NCBI GenBank assembly: GCA_038562555.1
Contig: JBCFBK010000015.1
Location: forward strand, 1-64,000
Source of the DNA: JBCFBK01 sp038562555
GTDB taxonomy: Bacteria > Bacteroidota > Bacteroidia > Bacteroidales > Prolixibacteraceae
Reading direction: 5' to 3'
Length of the DNA stretch: 64,000 nt
How positions within the stretch are numbered: position 1 is the stretch's first letter; every line of letters starts with the position of its first letter. This document shows positions 52,137-59,723 of the stretch, in pieces. The notes under the pieces are model-generated. The model saw only the letters and a program-made list of their open reading frames with translations. It was not told the origin of the DNA and did not search any database. Made by a program: the position numbers and the translations under genes.

Positions 52137-53480
52137 ATGAAGAAATTTATCGAAACCCTAAAGAATATTTACAAGATCGAGGATCTGAGAACCCGGTTGG
52201 GGATCACGTTATTCTTCCTTTTGATCTATCGATTGGGATCGTTTGTCGCTCTGCCCGGAATTGACCCGGCACAGCTTGGTAAATTAGAAGAACAGACCTC
52301 AGATGGGTTGCTGGGGTTATTGGATATGTTCTCGGGAGGAGCCTTCTCAAACGCTTCCATTTTTGCTTTAGGGATTATGCCTTACATTTCTGCCTCCATT
52401 GTGATTCAGCTGATGGGAATAGCCGTCCCGTATTTTCAGCGGTTACAGAAAGAGGGAGAATCGGGAAGGAGAAAGATCAACCAGATAACCCGTTATCTGA
52501 CCGTTGTGATTTTGCTTTTCCAGGCTCCGGCATATTTGGCAAACCTGAGCTTTCAGCTTCCCGCTGAGGCTTTTGCAATGAGCGGCTGGATGTTTAAGAT
52601 AACATCAACAATTATCCTGACTGCCGGTTCAATGTTTGTCATGTGGCTGGGTGAGCGCATAACCGATAGAGGAATAGGGAATGGTATTTCCCTGATTATT
52701 ATGATTGGCATTATCGCCCGTCTGCCATTCTCTGTTTTCGCGGAATTTGTTTCCCGACTAGAACAACAGGGTGGAGGATTGGTGATGTTCCTGATCGAAT
52801 TTGTTGTCTTATTCATCGTATTTATGGGAAGCATCCTGCTGGTGCAAGGCACACGCCGCATACCGGTGCAGTATGCCAAACGGATCGTTGGAAACAAACA
52901 ATACGGCGGGGTGCGTCAGTATATACCCCTCAAGGTGAATGCTGCCGGTGTTATGCCAATTATTTTTGCCCAGGCAATCATGTTTGTTCCGATGACGATT
53001 GCCGGGTTTGCCAATTCGGAAAATTTGAGCGGCTTTGCTGCGGCAATGTCAAATCATACCGGATTTTGGTATAATCTATTGCAGTTTCTGCTGGTTGTGG
53101 TGTTTACGTATTTTTACACGGCAATTACAGTGAATCCTGTTCAGATGGCTGAGGACATGAAAAAGAACGGAGGTTTTATTCCCGGAATTAAACCGGGGAA
53201 GAAGACCGTCGAATTTTTGGATACAATCATGTCGCGCATTACGCTTCCGGGATCAATTTTTCTCGGAATCGTCACTATTTTGCCAGCGTTTGCCATGATG
53301 GCCGGAATCAATACCCAGTTTGCCTACTTTTTTGGCGGAACTTCGTTGCTGATTCTTGTCGGGGTCGTCCTGGATACCCTTCAGCAGATTGAAAGTCATC
53401 TTTTAATGCGTCATTACGACGGGTTGATGAAATCCGGACGGATTAAGGGACGTACAGGCGGTGGCGCAGCGATGTATTAA
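52137..53480 (+). CDS. secY: preprotein translocase channel SecY
   Basis: Channel of the Sec translocon in the inner membrane, 447 residues with about ten membrane helices. IYKIEDLRTRLGITLFFLLI starts the first helix, LGIMPYISASIVIQLM the plug region, and QQIESHLLMRHYDGLMKSGR the C terminus. In most Bacteroidota map (methionine aminopeptidase) follows; here the next gene is infA after 71 bp with no room for map. Confidence 0.98.
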   Translation: MKKFIETLKNIYKIEDLRTRLGITLFFLLIYRLGSFVALPGIDPAQLGKLEEQTSDGLLGLLDMFSGGAFSNASIFALGIMPYISASIVIQLMGIAVPYFQRLQKEGESGRRKINQITRYLTVVILLFQAPAYLANLSFQLPAEAFAMSGWMFKITSTIILTAGSMFVMWLGERITDRGIGNGISLIIMIGIIARLPFSVFAEFVSRLEQQGGGLVMFLIEFVVLFIVFMGSILLVQGTRRIPVQYAKRIVGNKQYGGVRQYIPLKVNAAGVMPIIFAQAIMFVPMTIAGFANSENLSGFAAAMSNHTGFWYNLLQFLLVVVFTYFYTAITVNPVQMAEDMKKNGGFIPGIKPGKKTVEFLDTIMSRITLPGSIFLGIVTILPAFAMMAGINTQFAYFFGGTSLLILVGVVLDTLQQIESHLLMRHYDGLMKSGRIKGRTGGGAAMY

Positions 53481-53551
53481 TTCATCTTTTTAAGCGTGTT
53501 TGTTCCGGAAGGGATTTCCTAACCGGTTTAAATTAAAAAAGATAAAAGTTT

Positions 53552-53773
53552 ATGGCGAAACAGCCTTCGATAGAACAGGACGGAACAATAATTGAAGCCT
53601 TATCAAATGCGATGTTCAGGGTTGAACTTGAAAACGGGCATGTGATTACGGCACACATCTCTGGTAAAATGCGGATGCATTATATCAAAATTCTTCCGGG
53701 CGACAAGGTCAAGGTAGAGATGTCTCCCTACGATCTGACAAAAGGAAGGATTACTTTTAGATATAAAAATTAA
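53552..53773 (+). CDS. infA: translation initiation factor IF-1
   Basis: Binds the A site of the 30S subunit during initiation. 73 residues with the S1/OB fold (ALSNAMFRVELENGHVITAH, SPYDLTKGRITFRYKN). Confidence 0.98.
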   Translation: MAKQPSIEQDGTIIEALSNAMFRVELENGHVITAHISGKMRMHYIKILPGDKVKVEMSPYDLTKGRITFRYKN

Positions 53774-53784
53774 AGACTAGTATA

Positions 53785-53901
53785 ATGAAAGTAAGAGTAT
53801 CCATCAAGAAGCGCAGTGCCGACTGCAAAATTGTACGCAGAAAAGGCCGTTTGTACGTGATCAGTAAAAAGAATCCCAAGTTCAAACAGCGTCAAGGATA
53901 A
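53785..53901 (+). CDS. rpmJ: 50S ribosomal protein L36 (zinc-ligand-poor type)
   Basis: 38 residues read directly between infA and rpsM: MKVRVSIKKRSADCKIVRR, ending NPKFKQRQG. The zinc ligands of classical L36 (C11, C14, C27, H33) are S11, C14, S27 and F33 here, so only one remains and zinc binding is unlikely. Confidence 0.95.
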   Translation: MKVRVSIKKRSADCKIVRRKGRLYVISKKNPKFKQRQG

Positions 53902-53928
53902 TTAATTAACTTTGTAAAAATTTTTTTT

Positions 53929-54306
53929 ATGGCTCGTTTAGTCGGAGTTGATATTCCTAATAATAAAAGAGGGGAGATAGCTTTAACCTACGTTTTCGGT
54001 ATTGGCCGGAGCCGTGCACGGTTGGTCCTCTCACAGGCTGGCGTTGATTTTGATACCAAAGTACAGGATTGGAATGATGACCAGTTTGCAGCTATTCGTA
54101 AAGTGATCAGTGAAAGCTTCAAGGTCGAAGGTGAGCTTCGCTCAGAAAACCAACTGAATATTAAACGCTTGATGGACATCGGCTGTTATCGCGGCATCCG
54201 TCATCGTGTTGGCCTTCCGGTTCGTGGACAAAGTACCAAAAACAATGCACGTACCCGTAAGGGAAGGAAGAAAACTGTAGCGAATAAGAAAAAAGCCACC
54301 AAATAG
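53929..54306 (+). CDS. rpsM: 30S ribosomal protein S13
   Basis: Head protein touching P-site tRNA and the 50S bridge. 125 residues; ARLVGVDIPNNKRGEIALTY and YRGIRHRVGLPVRGQSTKNN, then a basic tail. Confidence 0.98.
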   Translation: MARLVGVDIPNNKRGEIALTYVFGIGRSRARLVLSQAGVDFDTKVQDWNDDQFAAIRKVISESFKVEGELRSENQLNIKRLMDIGCYRGIRHRVGLPVRGQSTKNNARTRKGRKKTVANKKKATK

Positions 54307-54320
54307 TTGATAAGTAAGTT

Positions 54321-54710
54321 ATGGCAAAGAAAGTTGGAACTACAAAAAAGAGAGTCGTTGTTGTCGAGGCAACAGGTCAGGCTCATGTGCATTCCTCATT
54401 CAACAATATCATTATTTCACTGGCAAACAACAATGGCGAGGTGATCTCCTGGTCTTCAGCCGGCAAGAAAGGTTTTCGCGGATCAAAGAAAAATACGCCT
54501 TATGCTGCCCAGGTAGCTGCTGAAGAATGTGCAAAAACCGCCTATGATCTCGGACTCAGAAAAGTGAAGGTCTTTGTAAAAGGTCCCGGAAACGGTCGTG
54601 AATCAGCCATCAGGGCAATTAACAGCGCAGGCATTCAGGTGAGTGAAATCGTTGATGTCACCCCGCTGCCGCACAATGGCTGCCGCCCTGCAAAAAGAAG
54701 ACGTGTATAA
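54321..54710 (+). CDS. rpsK: 30S ribosomal protein S11
   Basis: Platform protein near the mRNA exit. 129 residues; HVHSSFNNIIISLANNNGEV, KGPGNGRESAIRAINSAGIQ, ending DVTPLPHNGCRPAKRRRV. Confidence 0.98.
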   Translation: MAKKVGTTKKRVVVVEATGQAHVHSSFNNIIISLANNNGEVISWSSAGKKGFRGSKKNTPYAAQVAAEECAKTAYDLGLRKVKVFVKGPGNGRESAIRAINSAGIQVSEIVDVTPLPHNGCRPAKRRRV

Positions 54711-54728
54711 TCATAAATTGGTAGAATA

Positions 54729-55337
54729 ATGGCAAGATATATCGGACCAAAATCAAAGATTGCCCGAAAATTTGGTGAACCTATTTTCGGACCTGATAAA
54801 GTACTGGAAAAAAAGAATTACCCTCCGGGCTTTCACGGGCTGGCCAGCCGCAGACGTAAAAAATCTGAATATGGCCTTCAGTTAAAAGAAAAGCAAAAAG
54901 CAAAATTCACTTACGGTGTACTTGAACGGCAGTTTTCAAATTTATTTCAGAAGGCTTCTGCATCAAAGGGGATCACCGGTGAGGAATTGCTTAAAATGCT
55001 CGAATCACGACTGGATAATGTTGTATTTCGGCTGGGCCTGGCAAATTCGCGTTCAGGAGCCCGTCAGTTGGTGTCGCACAGACATATCACAGTTAATGGT
55101 GAACTCGTGAATATTCCTTCCTATCAGCTCCGCCCGGGAGATGTTGTTGGCGTTCGCGAAAAATCCAAATCACTGGAAGTCATTACCGATGCACTGGCTT
55201 CACGCCGCTATAGCAAATATGCCTGGTTGGAATGGAACAATGCCGAAATGGCAGGAAAATTCCTCAATCGCCCTGAACGGGAAGAAATTCCTGAAAACAT
55301 TAAAGAGCAACTGATTGTTGAGTTGTATTCGAAATAA
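54729..55337 (+). CDS. rpsD: 30S ribosomal protein S4
   Basis: Primary 16S binder and accuracy protein, 202 residues. MARYIGPKSKIARKFGEPIF and the S4 RNA-binding domain RLDNVVFRLGLANSRSGARQ. No zinc-binding cysteines at the N terminus. Confidence 0.98.
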   Translation: MARYIGPKSKIARKFGEPIFGPDKVLEKKNYPPGFHGLASRRRKKSEYGLQLKEKQKAKFTYGVLERQFSNLFQKASASKGITGEELLKMLESRLDNVVFRLGLANSRSGARQLVSHRHITVNGELVNIPSYQLRPGDVVGVREKSKSLEVITDALASRRYSKYAWLEWNNAEMAGKFLNRPEREEIPENIKEQLIVELYSK

Positions 55338-55358
55338 TAAAAAATACTCAGTACTATT

Positions 55359-56351
55359 ATGGCAATATTAGCGTTCCAAAAACCTGACAAAGTAATAATG
55401 GTGGAATCCAACGACAAATTCGGTAAATTCGAATTTCGTCCGCTGGAACCCGGTTACGGCATCACAATCGGCAATGCCCTTCGCCGTATCCTGTTATCTT
55501 CTTTGGAAGGTTATGCAATCACAACTGTTAAAATAGAAGGCGTCGATCATGAATTTGCCACGATCACGGGTGTAATGGAGGATGTTACCGAAATTATTCT
55601 GAATCTCAAGCAAATCAGGTTTAAACGTGAAGTCGAGGATTTTGACAGCGAAAAGGTTTCTATCACGCTGACCGGACAGGAGAAATTCACTGCCGGCGAT
55701 ATCAACAAGTTCATGACCGGATTCCGGGTACTGAATCCCGAACTGGTTATCTGCCGCATGGAAGCTGATGTTAAATTGCAAATGGAAATTTCCATTAACA
55801 AAGGACGAGGCTATGTTCCCAGCGCTGAAAACAGACCGGTAGATGCTGAGTTTGGGTTAATCCCCATTGATTCAATTTTTACCCCCATCCGGAATGTCAA
55901 ATATACGGTTGAGAATTATCGTGTCGAACAGAAAACCGACTATGAAAAGCTGGTGATCGAAATCGGTACCGATGGGTCCATTTTTCCTAAAGATGCACTG
56001 AAAGAGGCAGCAAAGATCCTGATTTATCATTTTATGCTTTTCTCTGACGAGAAGATCACCATCGATTCGGATGAGAAATTTGCAAACGAAGAGTTTGATG
56101 AAGAGGTACTGCATATGCGGCAACTGCTTAAAACCAAGCTGGTTGACATGGATCTGTCTGTTCGTGCATTAAACTGTCTGAAGGCAGCCGACGTGGAAAC
56201 TTTAGGTGAACTGGTAACTTATAACCGGAACGATTTGCTTAAATTCAGAAACTTCGGCAAAAAATCACTGACAGAGCTGGACGACCTGCTGAACGCCATG
56301 AATCTGACCTTCGGAATGGATATTAGTAAGTATAAATTAGACAAGGAATAG
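55359..56351 (+). CDS. rpoA: RNA polymerase alpha subunit
   Basis: Assembles the polymerase core and contacts activators. 330 residues: the N-terminal domain has KFEFRPLEPGYGITIGNALR and LSSLEGYAITTVKIEGVDHE; the C-terminal domain, from about 255, has LNCLKAADVETLGELVTYNR and NFGKKSLTELDDLL. Confidence 0.99.
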   Translation: MAILAFQKPDKVIMVESNDKFGKFEFRPLEPGYGITIGNALRRILLSSLEGYAITTVKIEGVDHEFATITGVMEDVTEIILNLKQIRFKREVEDFDSEKVSITLTGQEKFTAGDINKFMTGFRVLNPELVICRMEADVKLQMEISINKGRGYVPSAENRPVDAEFGLIPIDSIFTPIRNVKYTVENYRVEQKTDYEKLVIEIGTDGSIFPKDALKEAAKILIYHFMLFSDEKITIDSDEKFANEEFDEEVLHMRQLLKTKLVDMDLSVRALNCLKAADVETLGELVTYNRNDLLKFRNFGKKSLTELDDLLNAMNLTFGMDISKYKLDKE

Positions 56352-56357
56352 GCACCA

Positions 56358-56969
56358 ATGAGACATAATAAAAAAATCAACCATCTTGGCAGGAAAAGTG
56401 CTCATCGTAAAGCATTACTGGCCAATATGGCGAACTCTTTGATCCTTCACAAAAGGATCTCAACAACTACTGCCAAAGCCAAGGCATTGAAGATGTATGT
56501 CGAGCCGCTTATTACAAAAGCAAAGATCGATACCACACACTCACGCCGTACGGTTTTCAGCTACCTGGGAAGTAAAACTGCTGTTTCTGAATTATTCAGG
56601 GACGTAGCCGAGAAGATCAGTGACCGCCCGGGTGGTTATACCCGGATCCTGAAAACGGGAAACCGGTTGGGTGACAACGCCGAGATGTGCATTCTCGAAC
56701 TGGTCGATTTCAACGAAGCCATGCTGGCAGGTAAAGAAACAAAAACGAAGTCACGCCGTTCGCGCCGCGGGTCTTCAAAGAAGGTTGAAGCTGCAGCTCC
56801 TGCAGCAAAAACAGCCGCAGTAAAAGAGGAAGCCAACGCTGAAGAAGCCCCTGCAGTTGAAGCACAGCTTGCTGAAGATAAGACTCCTGCAGTTGAAGAA
56901 ACTCCTGCAGCCGATGAAGCGCAGGCTTCTGAACCGGCCGCTGAGAATGAAGAACCAAAAGCAGAATAG
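56358..56969 (+). CDS. rplQ: 50S ribosomal protein L17 with Ala/Glu tail
   Basis: Large-subunit protein, 203 residues. The core (1-120) has MRHNKKINHLGRKSAHRKAL and ANMANSLILHKRISTTTAKA. Residues about 130-203 are a low-complexity tail of Ala, Glu and Pro (EEAPAVEAQLAEDKTPAVEE), not part of the L17 fold. It closes the ribosomal cluster. Confidence 0.97.
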   Translation: MRHNKKINHLGRKSAHRKALLANMANSLILHKRISTTTAKAKALKMYVEPLITKAKIDTTHSRRTVFSYLGSKTAVSELFRDVAEKISDRPGGYTRILKTGNRLGDNAEMCILELVDFNEAMLAGKETKTKSRRSRRGSSKKVEAAAPAAKTAAVKEEANAEEAPAVEAQLAEDKTPAVEETPAADEAQASEPAAENEEPKAE

Positions 56970-56989
56970 CTGTTTGAAATTAATATAAG

Positions 56990-57021
56990 AGCTGTCCGGC
57001 ATTGCCTGGCAGCTTTTTTTT
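56990..57021 (+). terminator. terminator of the ribosomal cluster
   Basis: AGCTGTC pairs with GGCAGCT, with an inner GGC-ATT-GCC, followed by eight T. The strongest terminator of the window. Confidence 0.93.
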
Positions 57022-57098
57022 GCTTTACAGCTACGTTCTTTCCGGGCACGTCCCGGTTTTCGGACAAAACTGTTTCTTTGAATAATAATTTTAGAAAT

Positions 57099-58787
57099 AT
57101 GGCAGCAGACGATAAAAAAATTATTTTTTCGATGTACCGGGTAAGTAAAACCTATCCGCCGCAAAAACAAGTTCTAAAGGATATTTCACTTTCGTTTTTT
57201 CTCGGGGCGAAAATCGGGATTATCGGATTAAACGGTTCAGGGAAGTCTACCCTGCTGAAAATTATCGCAGGACTGGAGAAGTCCTATCAGGGAGAGCTCG
57301 TTTTTTCGGCCGGCTACACGGTTGGTTATCTGGAACAGGAGCCACATCTTGATCCTTCCAAAACGGTCAGAGAAATTGTAGAAGAAGGAATGCAGGAAGT
57401 TGTTGATGTGCTGAAGGCTTACGAAGAGGTTAATTTAAAATTTGCCGACCCGGATGTTCTGGAAGATCCCGACAAAATGGATGCTCTGATCGCAGAGCAG
57501 GCCAGGCTGCAGGAGAAGATTGATCAGCATGATGCCTGGAACCTGGATACCAGGCTGGAACGTGCCATGGATGCACTCCGGTGTCCCCAGGGAGATCAGC
57601 AGGTGAGCTCCCTGTCAGGAGGTGAACTCCGCCGGGTAGCTCTTTGCCGTTTGCTGCTGAGGCAACCGGACGTTCTTCTGCTGGATGAGCCGACTAACCA
57701 TTTGGATGCGGAATCGGTACAATGGCTTGAAATGCACCTCCAGCAATACGCAGGAACGGTGATCTGCATTACACACGACCGTTACTTCCTGGACAACGTT
57801 GCCGGGTGGATCCTTGAACTTGACCGGGGTGAAGGCATACCATGGAAAGGAAATTATTCTTCCTGGCTGGAACAAAAAACACAGCGGCTGGCCCAGGAAG
57901 AGAAACAACAGTCAAAACGCAGCAGAACCCTGGCGCGTGAACTGGACTGGATCAGGATGGCGCCCAAAGCCCGCCATGCCAAAGCGCGGGCACGTTTGAA
58001 TGCCTATGATCAGCTCATGAATGAAGATGTTAAACAAAAGGAAGAAAAACTCGAAATATTTATTCCCAACGGACCTCGTCTGGGAACCCAGGTGATCGAA
58101 GCACATCAGGTTGCCAAGGGTTTCGGCGACCGCCTGCTCTTCGATGATTTGAACTTCGTGCTTCCACCCAATGGCATTGTCGGGGTGATCGGACCCAACG
58201 GCGCGGGGAAAACAACTCTTTTCAGGCTGATTATGAAACAAATGGAGCCTGATAAGGGAACCTTCGAAGTTGGCGAAACTGTCAAATTAGCCTACGTCGA
58301 CCAGTCGCATGCCGCTATCGATCCTAAAAAATCGGTTTATGAGATTATCTCCGGCGGGAATGACCTGATCATGATGGGCGGCCGGCAGGTCAACGCACGC
58401 GCCTATGTGTCGCGGTTTAATTTCGGCGGTTCCGACCAGGAGAAAAAATGCGGCATCCTTTCGGGAGGCGAACGGAACAGGCTGCATTTGGCGATGGCTT
58501 TGAAGGAAGAGGGGAACGTACTGCTGCTGGACGAGCCGACTAATGACATCGATGTGAATACCCTTCGGGCGCTCGAAGAGGGTCTGGAAGCTTTCGCAGG
58601 ATGCGCTGTGGTCATCTCACACGACCGGTGGTTCCTTGACCGCATTGCCACCCATATCCTTGCCTTTGAGGGTGAATCGAACGTGTACTTTTTCGAAGGC
58701 AGTTATTCCGAGTATGAGGAGAACAAACGGAAACGGCTGGGCGACGAAGGGCCTAAGCGCATCAAATATAAGAAGCTCGTTAAGTAG
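57099..58787 (+). CDS. ettA: ABC-F protein EttA (energy-dependent translational throttle)
   Basis: Soluble ATPase that binds the ribosomal E site and gates the first peptide bond according to energy state. From ATG 57099 it has 562 residues. First ABC domain: Walker A GLNGSGKST at about 43-51 and signature LSGGELRRVALCRLL. Second: GPNGAGKTT and LSGGERNRLHLAMAL, with LDEPTND. The linker contains KARARLNAYDQL, the tRNA-interaction motif. A TTG at 57078 extends the frame by seven residues and is not needed. The TAG stop is the start of the heptad array that follows. Confidence 0.95.
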   Translation: MAADDKKIIFSMYRVSKTYPPQKQVLKDISLSFFLGAKIGIIGLNGSGKSTLLKIIAGLEKSYQGELVFSAGYTVGYLEQEPHLDPSKTVREIVEEGMQEVVDVLKAYEEVNLKFADPDVLEDPDKMDALIAEQARLQEKIDQHDAWNLDTRLERAMDALRCPQGDQQVSSLSGGELRRVALCRLLLRQPDVLLLDEPTNHLDAESVQWLEMHLQQYAGTVICITHDRYFLDNVAGWILELDRGEGIPWKGNYSSWLEQKTQRLAQEEKQQSKRSRTLARELDWIRMAPKARHAKARARLNAYDQLMNEDVKQKEEKLEIFIPNGPRLGTQVIEAHQVAKGFGDRLLFDDLNFVLPPNGIVGVIGPNGAGKTTLFRLIMKQMEPDKGTFEVGETVKLAYVDQSHAAIDPKKSVYEIISGGNDLIMMGGRQVNARAYVSRFNFGGSDQEKKCGILSGGERNRLHLAMALKEEGNVLLLDEPTNDIDVNTLRALEEGLEAFAGCAVVISHDRWFLDRIATHILAFEGESNVYFFEGSYSEYEENKRKRLGDEGPKRIKYKKLVK

Positions 58788-58857
58788 CTGTTAGCCTTTA
58801 GCCATTAGCTGTTAGTAATTCTCTTCCTACTAAGGGCTAATAGCTAATAGCTTACTA
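58785..58857. repeat. inverted heptad blocks filling a convergent gap
   Basis: TAGCTGT, TAGCCTT, TAGCCAT, TAGCTGT and TAGTAAT run from 58785; CTAAGGG, CTAATAG twice and CTTACTA run in the opposite sense at 58830-58857. The first word carries the ettA stop (58785-58787), the last the rRNA/tRNA methyltransferase stop (58855-58857 on the minus strand). The two arms can form a hairpin and may serve as terminator; no other terminator is seen here. Confidence 0.75.
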
Positions 58858-59622
58858 TTGCATACGGCGGCGGAATTCAGAGCAGCAAATAGCTGCTGCA
58901 GTCGCCACGTTCAATGACTCAGAATTTTTTTGACCCTGAGGAAAGGAGGGTATAAACAGCCGTTGCGCGACCAATTCTTCTATTTGGGGGGAAATGCCAT
59001 TGCCCTCGTTGCCTATCACCAGGATGCCTTCACCGGCCAGGGGGTGCTGATAGATGATTTCGCCGCTAAGAAAGGTTCCGAAGACGGGCAGTCCGGCACA
59101 CCTGGCTTCGGAGAGGGTTTTTTTCAGGTCGAGATAGTGCACCTTTACCCGGAATATGGCTCCCATGCTCGCTTGTACCACTTTCGGGTTGTAGCAGTCG
59201 GCGGTGTCTTCAGAACAGAGCAACTGCCCGATCCCAAACCAGTCGGCAATCCGCAGAATGGTTCCCAGATTTCCGGGATCCTGGATACAGTCGAGTGCCA
59301 GCGAAAGTTTTCCGGTTATTGAGTCGTTGCCGAACCGGCAATCAGGCATCCGGACAATGGCCAGTGCATGCTGCGGGGATTTGAGCAGGCTGGCTTTGGC
59401 AAGTTCTGCTTCGCTGACTTCGATAACCTCACTGGCCGCCTTCGCGGACAGCGAATTGGACAACAGAAAATGCTCCGTCGCACATAAGAGGTCAATTTCA
59501 TGTGCGGAGCCTATGGCTTCCGTTACCAGCTTGTCCCCCTCGGCCAGAAATAACCTTTGCTCATCCCTGTTTTTCTTGCGGGACATCGAGTGGATCAGTT
59601 TTATTTTATTTTTGCTGAGCAT
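58855..59622 (-). CDS. TrmH/SpoU-family RNA 2'-O-methyltransferase
   Basis: SAM-dependent ribose methyltransferase of the SPOUT class, acting on tRNA or 23S rRNA; the exact target cannot be told. From ATG 59620-59622 it has 255 residues. An N-terminal substrate-binding domain (EQRLFLAEGDKLVTEAIG) is followed by motif 1 (LDCIQDPGNLGTILRIADWF), motif 2 (VIGNEGNGIS) and motif 3 (NSESLNVATAAAI), which together make the knot. A longer start at 59664 adds a hydrophobic stretch unlike the family. Confidence 0.93.
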   Translation of the reverse strand: MLSKNKIKLIHSMSRKKNRDEQRLFLAEGDKLVTEAIGSAHEIDLLCATEHFLLSNSLSAKAASEVIEVSEAELAKASLLKSPQHALAIVRMPDCRFGNDSITGKLSLALDCIQDPGNLGTILRIADWFGIGQLLCSEDTADCYNPKVVQASMGAIFRVKVHYLDLKKTLSEARCAGLPVFGTFLSGEIIYQHPLAGEGILVIGNEGNGISPQIEELVAQRLFIPSFPQGQKNSESLNVATAAAICCSEFRRRMQ

Positions 59623-59667
59623 GCGTTGTATTGCTAATAAGATGTAAAAATAAAAAAGCCGCAATGA

Positions 59668-59697
59668 TTTGATTGCTGAGCAGAGTGTTTATTTTTG
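59668..59697 (+). promoter_or_regulatory. tamL promoter
   Basis: TTTG (59668-59671), 18-bp spacer, TATTTTTG (59690-59697); the ATG at 59724 is 26 bp on. Confidence 0.75.
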
Positions 59698-59723
59698 TGA
59701 AAGTGTAAAGCCTTTGAATATTT

